Source: a virus. From it: 44,917 nt of DNA. Shown piece by piece: positions 37,604 through 43,960 of the stretch. The stretch's first letter is position 1. Each line of letters begins with the position of its first letter. The notes beneath the pieces are model-generated. The model saw only the letters and a program-made list of their open reading frames with translations, had not been told where the DNA came from and made no database searches. The DNA lies in the IMG/VR virus record IMGVR_UViG_3300007735_000741, positions 1-44,917 of that record; one strand, given 5' to 3'. A program made the translations under genes and the position numbers.

Positions 37604-37834
37604 ATGGAAATAGTAAGTTCCGATAACTTTGATGAGTGGAAACATCATCCAGTAACTAAACGTCTGATGAAGATGCTTAGTAATGATCGTGAGTCCATGA
37701 AAGAAGGGTTAGTCAACAATGCGTTTGACGATGAACAAGAAGTTAAAGGTAGATGTCGAGCAATCGCAATCATCCTTAACTTAGAGTATGAAGATTTATT
37801 TGAAACAATTCAAAAGAAAGAGACCAATGAGTAA
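37604..37834 (+). CDS. Small hypothetical protein between portal and GroES
   Basis: A 76-residue, largely helical, acidic protein: MEIVSSDNFDEWKHHPVTKR, LMKMLSNDRESMKEGLVNNA and CRAIAIILNLEYEDLFETIQ. It has a strong ribosome site (AAGGAGAGAGA). Its 3' end overlaps the GroES-like gene by 8 bases. Similar short proteins follow the portal in other podoviruses. I do not know their function; a chaperone or assembly role would fit the position. Confidence 0.72.
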   Translation: MEIVSSDNFDEWKHHPVTKRLMKMLSNDRESMKEGLVNNAFDDEQEVKGRCRAIAIILNLEYEDLFETIQKKETNE

Positions 37835-38174
37835 CGATAGTGGTATTAATCCTGTAGGTTGGCGGGTGCTTATTAAGCCCCAAGAAGTAAAGGAGGTCTC
37901 CCAAGGGGGAATTATCCTTACAACAGAAAAGTCCAAAGAACGAGAACAGATGGCTAACACCACTGGAATTGTTGTTTCTATGGGCGACCAATGTTATGCC
38001 GATGAACCTGCACCTTGGTGTAAGGTTGGGGATAAGGTAATCTTTGCTAAGTATGCAGGTTTGTTGTACTTAGGTAAAGACGGACAAGGGTATCGAATGG
38101 TTAACGACAAGGACATTACAGGGACGTTAGATGCTGACGTAGACTTAGTTGATCCTTACCTAGCTAAAACGTAA
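37827..38174 (+). CDS. groES: GroES-like co-chaperonin (Cpn10)
   Basis: A 115-residue protein starting MSNDSGINPVGWRVLIKPQE. I reject the start at 37788, which lies inside the upstream gene. SQGGIILTTEKSKEREQM contains the mobile loop with the hydrophobic triad GGIIL (residues 27-31), matching GGIVL of bacterial GroES. WCKVGDKVIFAKYAGLLYLG and VNDKDI complete the Cpn10 fold. No GroEL is encoded, so it would work with the host chaperonin, as T4 gp31 does, to fold the major capsid protein encoded downstream. Confidence 0.93.
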   Translation: MSNDSGINPVGWRVLIKPQEVKEVSQGGIILTTEKSKEREQMANTTGIVVSMGDQCYADEPAPWCKVGDKVIFAKYAGLLYLGKDGQGYRMVNDKDITGTLDADVDLVDPYLAKT

Positions 38175-38205
38175 GTTGACATTCTTTAAAATTTAGGAGT
38201 AAGAT

Positions 38206-39039
38206 ATGAGTGAAGAAAATGTTACTAGTAACGAAATAGCCCCAGAAATTCGTCAAGAGGCTGAGTCTCAAGGATGGGTTCCTAAAGAAAGATTTCGTGG
38301 AAACGAGTCTGACTGGGTTGATGCTGATACCTTTGTAAAGCGTGGTAGAGAGATTCTTCCTATTCTGCGTAAGAATAATGAGAACCTTATCAAAGACCTA
38401 AACTCTACAAAAGAACAGTTAAAAGAGTTTCGTGAAGCAGCAGAAGAGTTTAAGAAGTTTCAGAAAGATGCCTACGAACGTAAAGCTCAAGAGTATGAGT
38501 TACGTATCCAAGCAATAAAAGAAAGCCGTGCTCAAGCTATTAGCGATGGGGATGGGCAGAAAGTCAATGCTTTAGATGATGCTCTAGATCAAGCTAAAGA
38601 TGAACTTAAAGATGCTAAGCAAGCAGTTAAAGATGCTGAAAAGACACCGATTAGTACTGCACCAGTAAGCGAAGAGGTTGATCCAGGACTACAACAGTGG
38701 TTGGATAAAAACTCTTGGTTTGGTCAGGATAAACGGATGACTGGCATAGTTAACGGTATTGGCGAAAGTCTTCGATTAGAGTTCCCTTTGCTTAAAGGAC
38801 AAGCATTTCTAAATAAGCTTGATGAAGTGTTAGCAGAAGAGTTTCCAAATAAGTTTGGTAATAAGCAAGTACCAACCAGTCGTGTTGAATCTGGAGCTGG
38901 TAGAGCAGGTCGTGGTAATAGCAGCAATGCTCCTAGCTATGACAACTTACCCCCAGAAGCAAAGGCTGCATGTGATCGGTTTGTTAAGCAAAAGCTTATG
39001 ACTCGTGAACAGTATGTAGCTGACTTTGACTGGAACTAA
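38206..39039 (+). CDS. Scaffolding protein
   Basis: A 277-residue, highly charged protein between the co-chaperonin and capsid genes. It begins with EIRQEAESQGWVPKERFRGN and WVDADTFVKRGREILPILRK, a conserved start for phage scaffolds of this type. A long coiled coil follows (about residues 65-150), then QQWLDKNSWFGQDKRMTGIV and a Gly/Ser-rich basic stretch near the end. Such proteins template procapsid assembly and then leave. An exact GTTACTAGTAAC (38221-38232) encodes VTSN at residues 6-9. Confidence 0.85.
   Translation: MSEENVTSNEIAPEIRQEAESQGWVPKERFRGNESDWVDADTFVKRGREILPILRKNNENLIKDLNSTKEQLKEFREAAEEFKKFQKDAYERKAQEYELRIQAIKESRAQAISDGDGQKVNALDDALDQAKDELKDAKQAVKDAEKTPISTAPVSEEVDPGLQQWLDKNSWFGQDKRMTGIVNGIGESLRLEFPLLKGQAFLNKLDEVLAEEFPNKFGNKQVPTSRVESGAGRAGRGNSSNAPSYDNLPPEAKAACDRFVKQKLMTREQYVADFDWN
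38221..38232. repeat. Dispersed palindrome GTTACTAGTAAC, exact copy
   Basis: Exact copy near the start of the scaffold gene, 15 bases after its ATG. Confidence 0.85.
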
Positions 39040-39067
39040 TTGTTTATTAACTTGAAAGGAAATTAAT

Positions 39068-39580
39068 ATGCCCCGCGCACTAAATGAGTTTGAAAAACGT
39101 GATCGTTTAATTGAGAAGATGGAAGAACGTAAAGCAGCAGAGTCTGCTCCTACGCCATCGTTAAGCGGTACAACTCGTAAAAAACGTAACGTGTTTAACG
39201 GCACGGAAGCTAAGATAAGTGTCCAATCACAGATACCAGGTTATCACCTACATGTCTTTACAGACGCAGGTGGTCGCATACAACAAGCCCTAGATAACGG
39301 CTATGAGTTTGTAAAACCTGTTGAAGTAGGAGGCGTGAGTGAGAATGTGATTAGCCGTAATGGTGATCTTGGAGAAAGAATTAGGTATCTTGTAAACCCT
39401 CGTGCTGATGGCACGGATCAATACGGATATTTAATGAAGATTCGGCAAGAATGGTATGAGGAAGATCAAGCTGAACTTCAAGCAAAAAACAATCTTATTG
39501 ACGCTGCAGTCCGTAAGGGTAGGATCACTGGAGATAATCCATCGTTCTACACCCCTAGGGACGGGATCAAACTTAACTAA
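39068..39580 (+). CDS. Capsid-region structural protein (scaffold-to-capsid interval)
   Basis: A 170-residue protein with a basic start (MPRALNEFEKRDRLIEKMEE, TRKKRNVFNG). The folded part carries QIPGYHLHVFTDAGGRIQQA, LDNGYEFVKPVEVGGVSENV and GERIRYLVNPRADGTDQYGY, ending in a charged helix and ITGDNPSFYTPRDGIKLN. I recognise this type from the same position in other podovirus genomes. It is presumed to be a capsid assembly or minor head protein. There is no enzymatic motif. Confidence 0.75.
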   Translation: MPRALNEFEKRDRLIEKMEERKAAESAPTPSLSGTTRKKRNVFNGTEAKISVQSQIPGYHLHVFTDAGGRIQQALDNGYEFVKPVEVGGVSENVISRNGDLGERIRYLVNPRADGTDQYGYLMKIRQEWYEEDQAELQAKNNLIDAAVRKGRITGDNPSFYTPRDGIKLN

Positions 39581-39599
39581 CGTTTTAAAGGAGTCTTAA

Positions 39600-40265
39600 A
39601 TGGCTAACGTAAACAAAGCCAACGGGTTTAGTCCTGTTGGTAACTTGCTAGGTGGCAAGTGGAATGAGCAGGGTCGCTTGTATGCGATTCCTACTTCTGA
39701 CACTACCAATAGCTATGCTATCGGTGATTGTGTGATGTCTGCTTCTGGTTCGGATGCCAATGGTGTTCGTAATATCCAGAAGTGGGGTGGTGCAACTACT
39801 ACCTCTGCTTTGCCTTTGGGCATTATCGTGGGCATTCGTGTTGCTGATCCAGGTGTAAGCTTGGTTGGTAACTCTTTGTCTTTAGAGAAGGCATATATTG
39901 CTGCTGGTTCCCGTACTAGCACCCGTTATGTCTATGTTGTAGATGATCCTTTCGTCTTGTTCGAAGCTCAATTTGATGCTACGGGTGCTACCCAAGCTCA
40001 GTTGTCTATGAACGCTGCCGTGACTATCTCTGCTGCTAATCAAACGTCTTTGGGTAATAGCTCGCCTTTTTCTGACATGGTTCTTACAGCACCAGCAGTT
40101 ACGGCTACTTTGCCTATCCGTTTGTTGGGTGCTGTACAACGTGGTGACAATCAAGTAACTAGCGCAGCTAGTCCTTATGTTCGCGTGTTGTGCAAGTTTA
40201 ACTATCACGAATACGGTACTATCGGCTCTGCTTCAGGCACTGTCGTTAACTACCTTGCAGTCTAA
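39600..40265 (+). CDS. Probable capsid decoration / head protein
   Basis: A 221-residue beta-rich protein directly before the major capsid gene: NVNKANGFSPVGNLLGGKWN, YAIGDCVMSASGSDANGVRN, LEKAYIAAGSRTSTRYVYVV and VRVLCKFNYHEYGTIGSAS. The start and the fold pattern resemble head decoration or cement proteins that bind the capsid surface of expanded heads. A good SD (AAAGGAG) suggests high expression. No family name can be assigned from the sequence alone. Confidence 0.72.
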   Translation: MANVNKANGFSPVGNLLGGKWNEQGRLYAIPTSDTTNSYAIGDCVMSASGSDANGVRNIQKWGGATTTSALPLGIIVGIRVADPGVSLVGNSLSLEKAYIAAGSRTSTRYVYVVDDPFVLFEAQFDATGATQAQLSMNAAVTISAANQTSLGNSSPFSDMVLTAPAVTATLPIRLLGAVQRGDNQVTSAASPYVRVLCKFNYHEYGTIGSASGTVVNYLAV

Positions 40266-40280
40266 TTAAGGAGATAAATC

Positions 40281-41201
40281 ATGGCTGGAGTAATTACAAC
40301 CGCATCCCATCCCAAAGCACTATGGCCTGGAATCAAGGCTTGGTGGGGACAGACTTATAACGAGCATCCTGAGCAGTATGTAGATTTGTTTGATAAAGAC
40401 ACATCTAACATGAACTACGAAGAAGATGTTCAGTTGTCTGGCTTTGGCTTAGTCCCAGTTAAATCTGAAGGACAAGGTACTGCTTACGATTCTGAAATCC
40501 AAGGCTTCACAACTCGCTATACACACGTTGCATATGCAATGGGTTATATCGTGACCAAAGAAGAAATGGATGACAACTTGTATGAGCAAGTATCCAAGAA
40601 ACGTGCTGCAGCATTGGCTATGTCTTTCCGTCAAACGAAAGAAAACATTGGTGCTAACGTTTATAACCGTGCATTTAACACCTCTTATTTAGGTGGTGAT
40701 GGAGTAGCCCTGTGCTCTGCATCTCATCCAAATACTTCTGGTGGCACTTGGTCTAACAAGGCAGCAGTTGATGTTGACTTGTCTGAAGCCGCTTTGGAAG
40801 ATGCAGTAATCGCAATCATGGGCATTCAAAATGACCGTGGTTTGCTAGTTGCTATTCAACCAAATAGCTTGCACATTGCTCGTCAAGAAGTGTTTAATGC
40901 TCAACGTATTTTACAAACTGAGTACCAAGTAGGTAATGCTAATAATGATATCAACGTCATTAAATCTGGCAACTACATCCCTGGTGGCTTTAAAGTAAAC
41001 AACTACTTCACAAGCCCACATGCTTGGTTTATCCGTAACACCATCCCTGGTGGTACTGGTATGAAGTACTATGAGCGTGTTGCTGTTTCGTTTGATCAAG
41101 ACAATGACTTCGATACTATGAACGTTAAAGCCAAAGGCTACGAGCGTTATAGTTTTGGATGGTCTGATCCACGTGCAGTATGGGGTTCTAACGGTCCTTA
41201 A
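40281..41201 (+). CDS. Major capsid protein
   Basis: A 306-residue protein starting MAGVITTASHPKALWPGIKA. It has YAMGYIVTKEEMDDNLYEQV, then SKKRAAALAMSFRQTKENIG, ALCSASHPNTSGG and LLVAIQPNSLHIARQEVFNA, ending with YSFGWSDPRAVWGSNGP. These blocks are characteristic of the HK97-fold major capsid family related to Mu gpT-type heads. A strong SD (AAGGAG) and the intrinsic terminator just downstream indicate high expression. Folding may depend on the phage GroES encoded 2.1 kb upstream. Confidence 0.9.
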   Translation: MAGVITTASHPKALWPGIKAWWGQTYNEHPEQYVDLFDKDTSNMNYEEDVQLSGFGLVPVKSEGQGTAYDSEIQGFTTRYTHVAYAMGYIVTKEEMDDNLYEQVSKKRAAALAMSFRQTKENIGANVYNRAFNTSYLGGDGVALCSASHPNTSGGTWSNKAAVDVDLSEAALEDAVIAIMGIQNDRGLLVAIQPNSLHIARQEVFNAQRILQTEYQVGNANNDINVIKSGNYIPGGFKVNNYFTSPHAWFIRNTIPGGTGMKYYERVAVSFDQDNDFDTMNVKAKGYERYSFGWSDPRAVWGSNGP

Positions 41202-41203
41202 TT

Positions 41204-41215
41204 GTTATTAGTAAC
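41204..41215. repeat. Dispersed palindrome, one-mismatch intergenic copy
   Basis: GTTATTAGTAAC between the capsid stop codon and the terminator hairpin. It is the one near copy outside any gene, so protein sequence cannot explain it. Confidence 0.7.
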
Positions 41216-41217
41216 AT

Positions 41218-41247
41218 CCCCCTCCCTAAAAAGAGGGGGTTCTTTTT
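41218..41247 (+). terminator. Intrinsic terminator after the major capsid gene
   Basis: CCCCCTC (41218-41224) pairs with GAGGGGG (41233-41239), 7 bp with an 8-base loop, followed by TTCTTTTT. It lies 17 bases after the capsid stop. A one-mismatch copy of the dispersed palindrome, GTTATTAGTAAC (41204-41215), sits between the stop codon and the hairpin. It would lower transcription of the tail genes relative to the capsid. Confidence 0.92.
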
Positions 41248-41263
41248 ATAAAGGAAACTTATC

Positions 41264-41410
41264 ATGGCTTATGGATTGCAAAAGAAAAGAATGATGCCAG
41301 CATCAGCAGCACTTAAAAAAATGGCACCTGCTAAGAAGATGATGGGATCAAAGATGATGGCTGCCAAGAAGATGGCTCCAAAAGCATCTATGTACAAAAA
41401 GAAAATGTAA
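41264..41410 (+). CDS. Met/Lys-rich 48-aa basic peptide
   Basis: A 48-codon ORF with a good AAAGGAAA site: MAYGLQKKRMMPASAALKKM, APAKKMMGSKMMAAKKMAPK and ASMYKKKM. Eleven residues are Met and thirteen are Lys, with KKMAP-type repeats. It lies right after the capsid terminator. The composition recalls small basic virion core peptides that condense DNA. No family is recognised, and coding is supported by the ribosome site, the clean fit of start and stop and the non-random composition. Confidence 0.7.
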   Translation: MAYGLQKKRMMPASAALKKMAPAKKMMGSKMMAAKKMAPKASMYKKKM

Positions 41411-41423
41411 TATAGAATGTGGT

Positions 41424-41468
41424 CTCCAATGACGCTCTAGCAATAGGGCGTTGTTTTAAACAACGTCA
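41424..41468 (+). other. Overlapping hairpins before the next structural gene
   Basis: In the 72-base gap, ACGCTC can pair with GGGCGT around 8 bases. Alternatively CGTTGTT can pair with AACAACG around TTA. The two share bases and exclude one another. TTTT in the second arm would make the first a weak terminator. Regulatory meaning is uncertain. Confidence 0.35.
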
Positions 41469-41482
41469 AAGGAATATTTATC

Positions 41483-42256
41483 ATGGCTTCTCCTACCCGT
41501 TTCCCCGCTGGTGTATCAACACAAGCAGTTGGTTCTACATTAGGTCAATTTCCCCTTCCTGATCCCACAGATATCTGTGTTGATTTCCATGAATTTAACG
41601 AGTATGTTGCTGGTGACTGGACTGTTACCAATACAACTACTCACCAAACAATTGGTTTAGTTGCTGGTGCTGGTGGTTTAATTTCCACTGTTGGTGGTGC
41701 TTCTAGCGTTACTAACGATATTGGTGCTGTTCAAACTAACCCATTGAACTTTAATATTGCTACTAACACTGTAGTAGCAACTGCTCCTCCTACACAATCA
41801 GCTTGGTTCTATACAGCATTCAAAGCTACTACTGCTATTAACAATCAACTGCAAGTTGGTGTAGCTAGTTCTATTGCTGCTTTAACTCCTACTGATGGTA
41901 TCTACTTCAACAAAGCTGCTGGTTCTACTTCCATTACTTTTGTTGTTCGTAAAGGTAGTGTTTCATTAGCTGCTACTGCTTATTCAACTGGTTCTACAAC
42001 TATTGCTACTCTTGCTAACAATACCTTTGTCAAACTTGGTTGGTACTATGATGGCAAAGGTAACATTGACGTATTTGTTGATGATGCAAAAGTTTGTTCT
42101 GTTGACGTAGGTGTGTCTACAGGTACTATGGTTGCTACCTTCCCCAATGCTACAAACTTAGGTATGGGCTTTGGTTGTAAAGCTGCTTCTACTGCTCCTA
42201 CTACTGCGGATATGGTTGTTGACTTTATGCTAGCTGCTCAAACTCGTTCCTATTAA
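41483..42256 (+). CDS. Virion structural protein, lectin-like beta sandwich
   Basis: A 257-residue beta-rich protein: FPLPDPTDICVDFHEFNEYV, AGDWTVTNTTTHQTIGLVAG, QSAWFYTAFKATTAINNQLQ and LGWYYDGKGNIDVFVDDAKV, ending VVDFMLAAQTRSY. The pattern of strands around WYYDGKGNIDVFVDD resembles concanavalin-like (LamG-type) domains found in capsid decoration and fibre proteins. Placement after the capsid block supports a head or tail surface role. The exact family is not identified. Confidence 0.72.
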   Translation: MASPTRFPAGVSTQAVGSTLGQFPLPDPTDICVDFHEFNEYVAGDWTVTNTTTHQTIGLVAGAGGLISTVGGASSVTNDIGAVQTNPLNFNIATNTVVATAPPTQSAWFYTAFKATTAINNQLQVGVASSIAALTPTDGIYFNKAAGSTSITFVVRKGSVSLAATAYSTGSTTIATLANNTFVKLGWYYDGKGNIDVFVDDAKVCSVDVGVSTGTMVATFPNATNLGMGFGCKAASTAPTTADMVVDFMLAAQTRSY

Positions 42257-42269
42257 TTAGGAGAGTCAT

Positions 42270-42680
42270 ATGGCTAACTCATTTACAACACAAATCCTTG
42301 AAGAAGGTCCACGTAATGTGTCTGTGAAGTTAGTAGGGGTGCTAGATACTTCGGATCTAGCTCTTACTACTGCACTTGCTATGTCTAGCATCAATCAAAG
42401 TGGTTCTGGTCCTACTCCAGAGCAAGTAAGGATTGACCACATTGAGTATGTTATTGGTTCTCAACTAACAGTACAACTATTGTGGGATGCTACGACTGAT
42501 GTTGTAGCTGTCCCTTTAGTTGGATCTGGACTATCTTATGTAAGAGAACTAGGTGGACTAACAAATAATGCTGGTGCTGGTAAAACAGGCACTATCAACA
42601 TTAAGACTACTGGTTGGACATCTGGTACACAGACCTTTCTTATTATCTTAAGATTAGTCAAACAGGGTGCTAACCTTTAA
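42270..42680 (+). CDS. Virion-associated protein, unknown
   Basis: A 136-residue mostly beta protein: MANSFTTQILEEGPRNVSVK, LVGVLDTSDLALTTALAMSS and VRIDHIEYVIGSQLTVQLLW, with GTINIKTTGWTSGTQTFLII near the end. It has the look of a single beta-sandwich phage structural domain. I have seen this type beside decoration genes in other phages, without a function. AGGAG upstream gives a strong ribosome site. Confidence 0.72.
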   Translation: MANSFTTQILEEGPRNVSVKLVGVLDTSDLALTTALAMSSINQSGSGPTPEQVRIDHIEYVIGSQLTVQLLWDATTDVVAVPLVGSGLSYVRELGGLTNNAGAGKTGTINIKTTGWTSGTQTFLIILRLVKQGANL

Positions 42681-42692
42681 GGATTCCCCAAT

Positions 42693-42926
42693 ATGGATAA
42701 CCAACAACTATTCAATCTAGTTGTCTCCATAGCGGGGTTTCTAGCTATGTTTGTGTTCTATCAAGTTATGCAAAGACTTCAGAGATCTGAAGATGCTGTG
42801 ACTTCTTTGAAAGAAAAGTTATCTGGTGAATACGTTCACAAAGAAGACTACCGCAACGATATCAAAGAGTTGAAAGATATGCTCCGACAAATCTTTGATA
42901 AGCTAGATAACAAGCAGGACAAATAG
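42693..42926 (+). CDS. Small membrane protein with coiled coil
   Basis: A 77-residue protein with one N-terminal membrane span (LFNLVVSIAGFLAMFVFYQV) and a charged coiled coil (LQRSEDAVTSLKEKLSGEYV, DIKELKDMLRQIFDKLDNKQ). The architecture resembles small holin or antiholin-like or virion membrane-associated proteins. A separate holin candidate lies in the lysis cassette, so a different role is possible. It sits between virion genes, 1 base before the next small ORF. Confidence 0.72.
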   Translation: MDNQQLFNLVVSIAGFLAMFVFYQVMQRLQRSEDAVTSLKEKLSGEYVHKEDYRNDIKELKDMLRQIFDKLDNKQDK

Positions 42927-42927
42927 T

Positions 42928-43089
42928 ATGTCTCAAATGATTGTTCCTTCTAACGCTAAAGAAGCTCAGATTAGTGCTGTCATCACTCGTGCTGATGGTA
43001 CTGTTGAGCATCTTGGTATTGTTAGTTACTGGCACAAGAATCCCCTTAAACGTATTTTTTGGAGTATTAAAAAATGGCTACTCTCCTAG
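42928..43089 (+). CDS. Small protein (53 aa)
   Basis: A 53-codon ORF: MSQMIVPSNAKEAQISAVIT, RADGTVEHLGIVSYWHKNPL and KRIFWSIKKWLLS. The C-terminus is a basic, Trp-rich amphipathic helix that could sit on a membrane. The block VPSNAKEA, TRADGTVExLG and HKNPLKR is one I recognise from short conserved phage ORFs. It overlaps the next gene by 16 bases. Function unknown. Confidence 0.72.
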   Translation: MSQMIVPSNAKEAQISAVITRADGTVEHLGIVSYWHKNPLKRIFWSIKKWLLS

Positions 43090-43439
43090 TTAATGCTGGA
43101 AAAGCTATAGTAACTAACCGTATCAAAGGTTCTGGAACAGAGCCTGTATACGTTGCTTATGGTACTGGTGCTGGCACTACTGCTGCTACTGATACCACTT
43201 TGTTTTCAGAGACTGGTTCTCGTGTATCTGGCACTAGTACACAACAAACTACATCTGTAACTAATGATACATATCAAGTAGTTGGAACACAGACTGCTGG
43301 TGGTACTCTTGCTATTACTAATGCTGGTTTATTTGATGCGTCTACTTCTGGCAACTTGTTTGTTAAAGGTGACTTCTCAACAATCAACCTCAGTTCTGGC
43401 GACTCAATTCAGTTTACATTTAAGACTCAATTTAGTTAA
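43074..43439 (+). CDS. Tail-associated structural protein
   Basis: A 121-residue Thr/Ser/Gly-rich beta protein: ATLLVNAGKAIVTNRIKGSG, TEPVYVAYGTGAGTTAATDT and TLAITNAGLFDASTSGNLFV, then SGDSIQFTFKTQFS. NAGLFDASTSGNL is a block common to small phage tail proteins that precede fibre genes. GGAG stands upstream of the ATG, inside the previous ORF. It is likely to be part of the tail or fibre attachment complex. Confidence 0.75.
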   Translation: MATLLVNAGKAIVTNRIKGSGTEPVYVAYGTGAGTTAATDTTLFSETGSRVSGTSTQQTTSVTNDTYQVVGTQTAGGTLAITNAGLFDASTSGNLFVKGDFSTINLSSGDSIQFTFKTQFS

Positions 43440-43449
43440 GGAGTCCTAG

Positions 43450-43959
43450 ATGGCTCTAGCCCTTAATGATCGGGTACAACAAACAGGTACGGCTAACACT
43501 ACTGTTAGCTTTACTTTGTCTGGTTCTGTTACTGGGTTTCAGTCTTTTGCTGTTATAGGTAACGGAAATACAACCTACTACACTGGTACAGATGCTTCTG
43601 GTAACTGGGAAGTAGGCATAGGTACGTACTCGACTACTGGTCCAACTCTTACACGTACAACCATACTTGCTTCTAGCAATTCTGGAAGTGCTGTTACATT
43701 TTCTGGAACAGTCAATGTTTTTGTTACCTATCCTTCTGGGAAATCTGTAAACCAAGATGCTAGTGGGAATGTTACTAATGCTGGAAATATTACTGGCACT
43801 AATCTAATTGCTAGTAATGGGATATTTGTAAATAATAAAACTGTCTCTGCTAGTTACACAATAGCTACTGGATACAACGGACAATCTGTAGGTCCTGTAA
43901 CTGTTGCATCTGGACAATCTGTAACTGTATCTAGTGGATCACGTTGGTTAGTGCTTTAA
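43450..43959 (+). CDS. Tail fibre-like protein sharing a C-terminal module
   Basis: A 169-residue protein: NDRVQQTGTANTTVSFTLSG, TDASGNWEVGIGTYSTTGPT and LTRTTILASSNSGSAVTFSG, then VNVFVTYPSGKSVNQDASGN. These blocks are very common in phage tail proteins that precede fibres. The C-terminus (VGPVTVASGQSVTVSSGSRW) matches that of the protein at 863-1504 almost residue for residue. This suggests a repeated attachment or trimerisation module. Its stop lies one base before the repeat-protein gene. Confidence 0.78.
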   Translation: MALALNDRVQQTGTANTTVSFTLSGSVTGFQSFAVIGNGNTTYYTGTDASGNWEVGIGTYSTTGPTLTRTTILASSNSGSAVTFSGTVNVFVTYPSGKSVNQDASGNVTNAGNITGTNLIASNGIFVNNKTVSASYTIATGYNGQSVGPVTVASGQSVTVSSGSRWLVL

Positions 43960-43960
43960 G

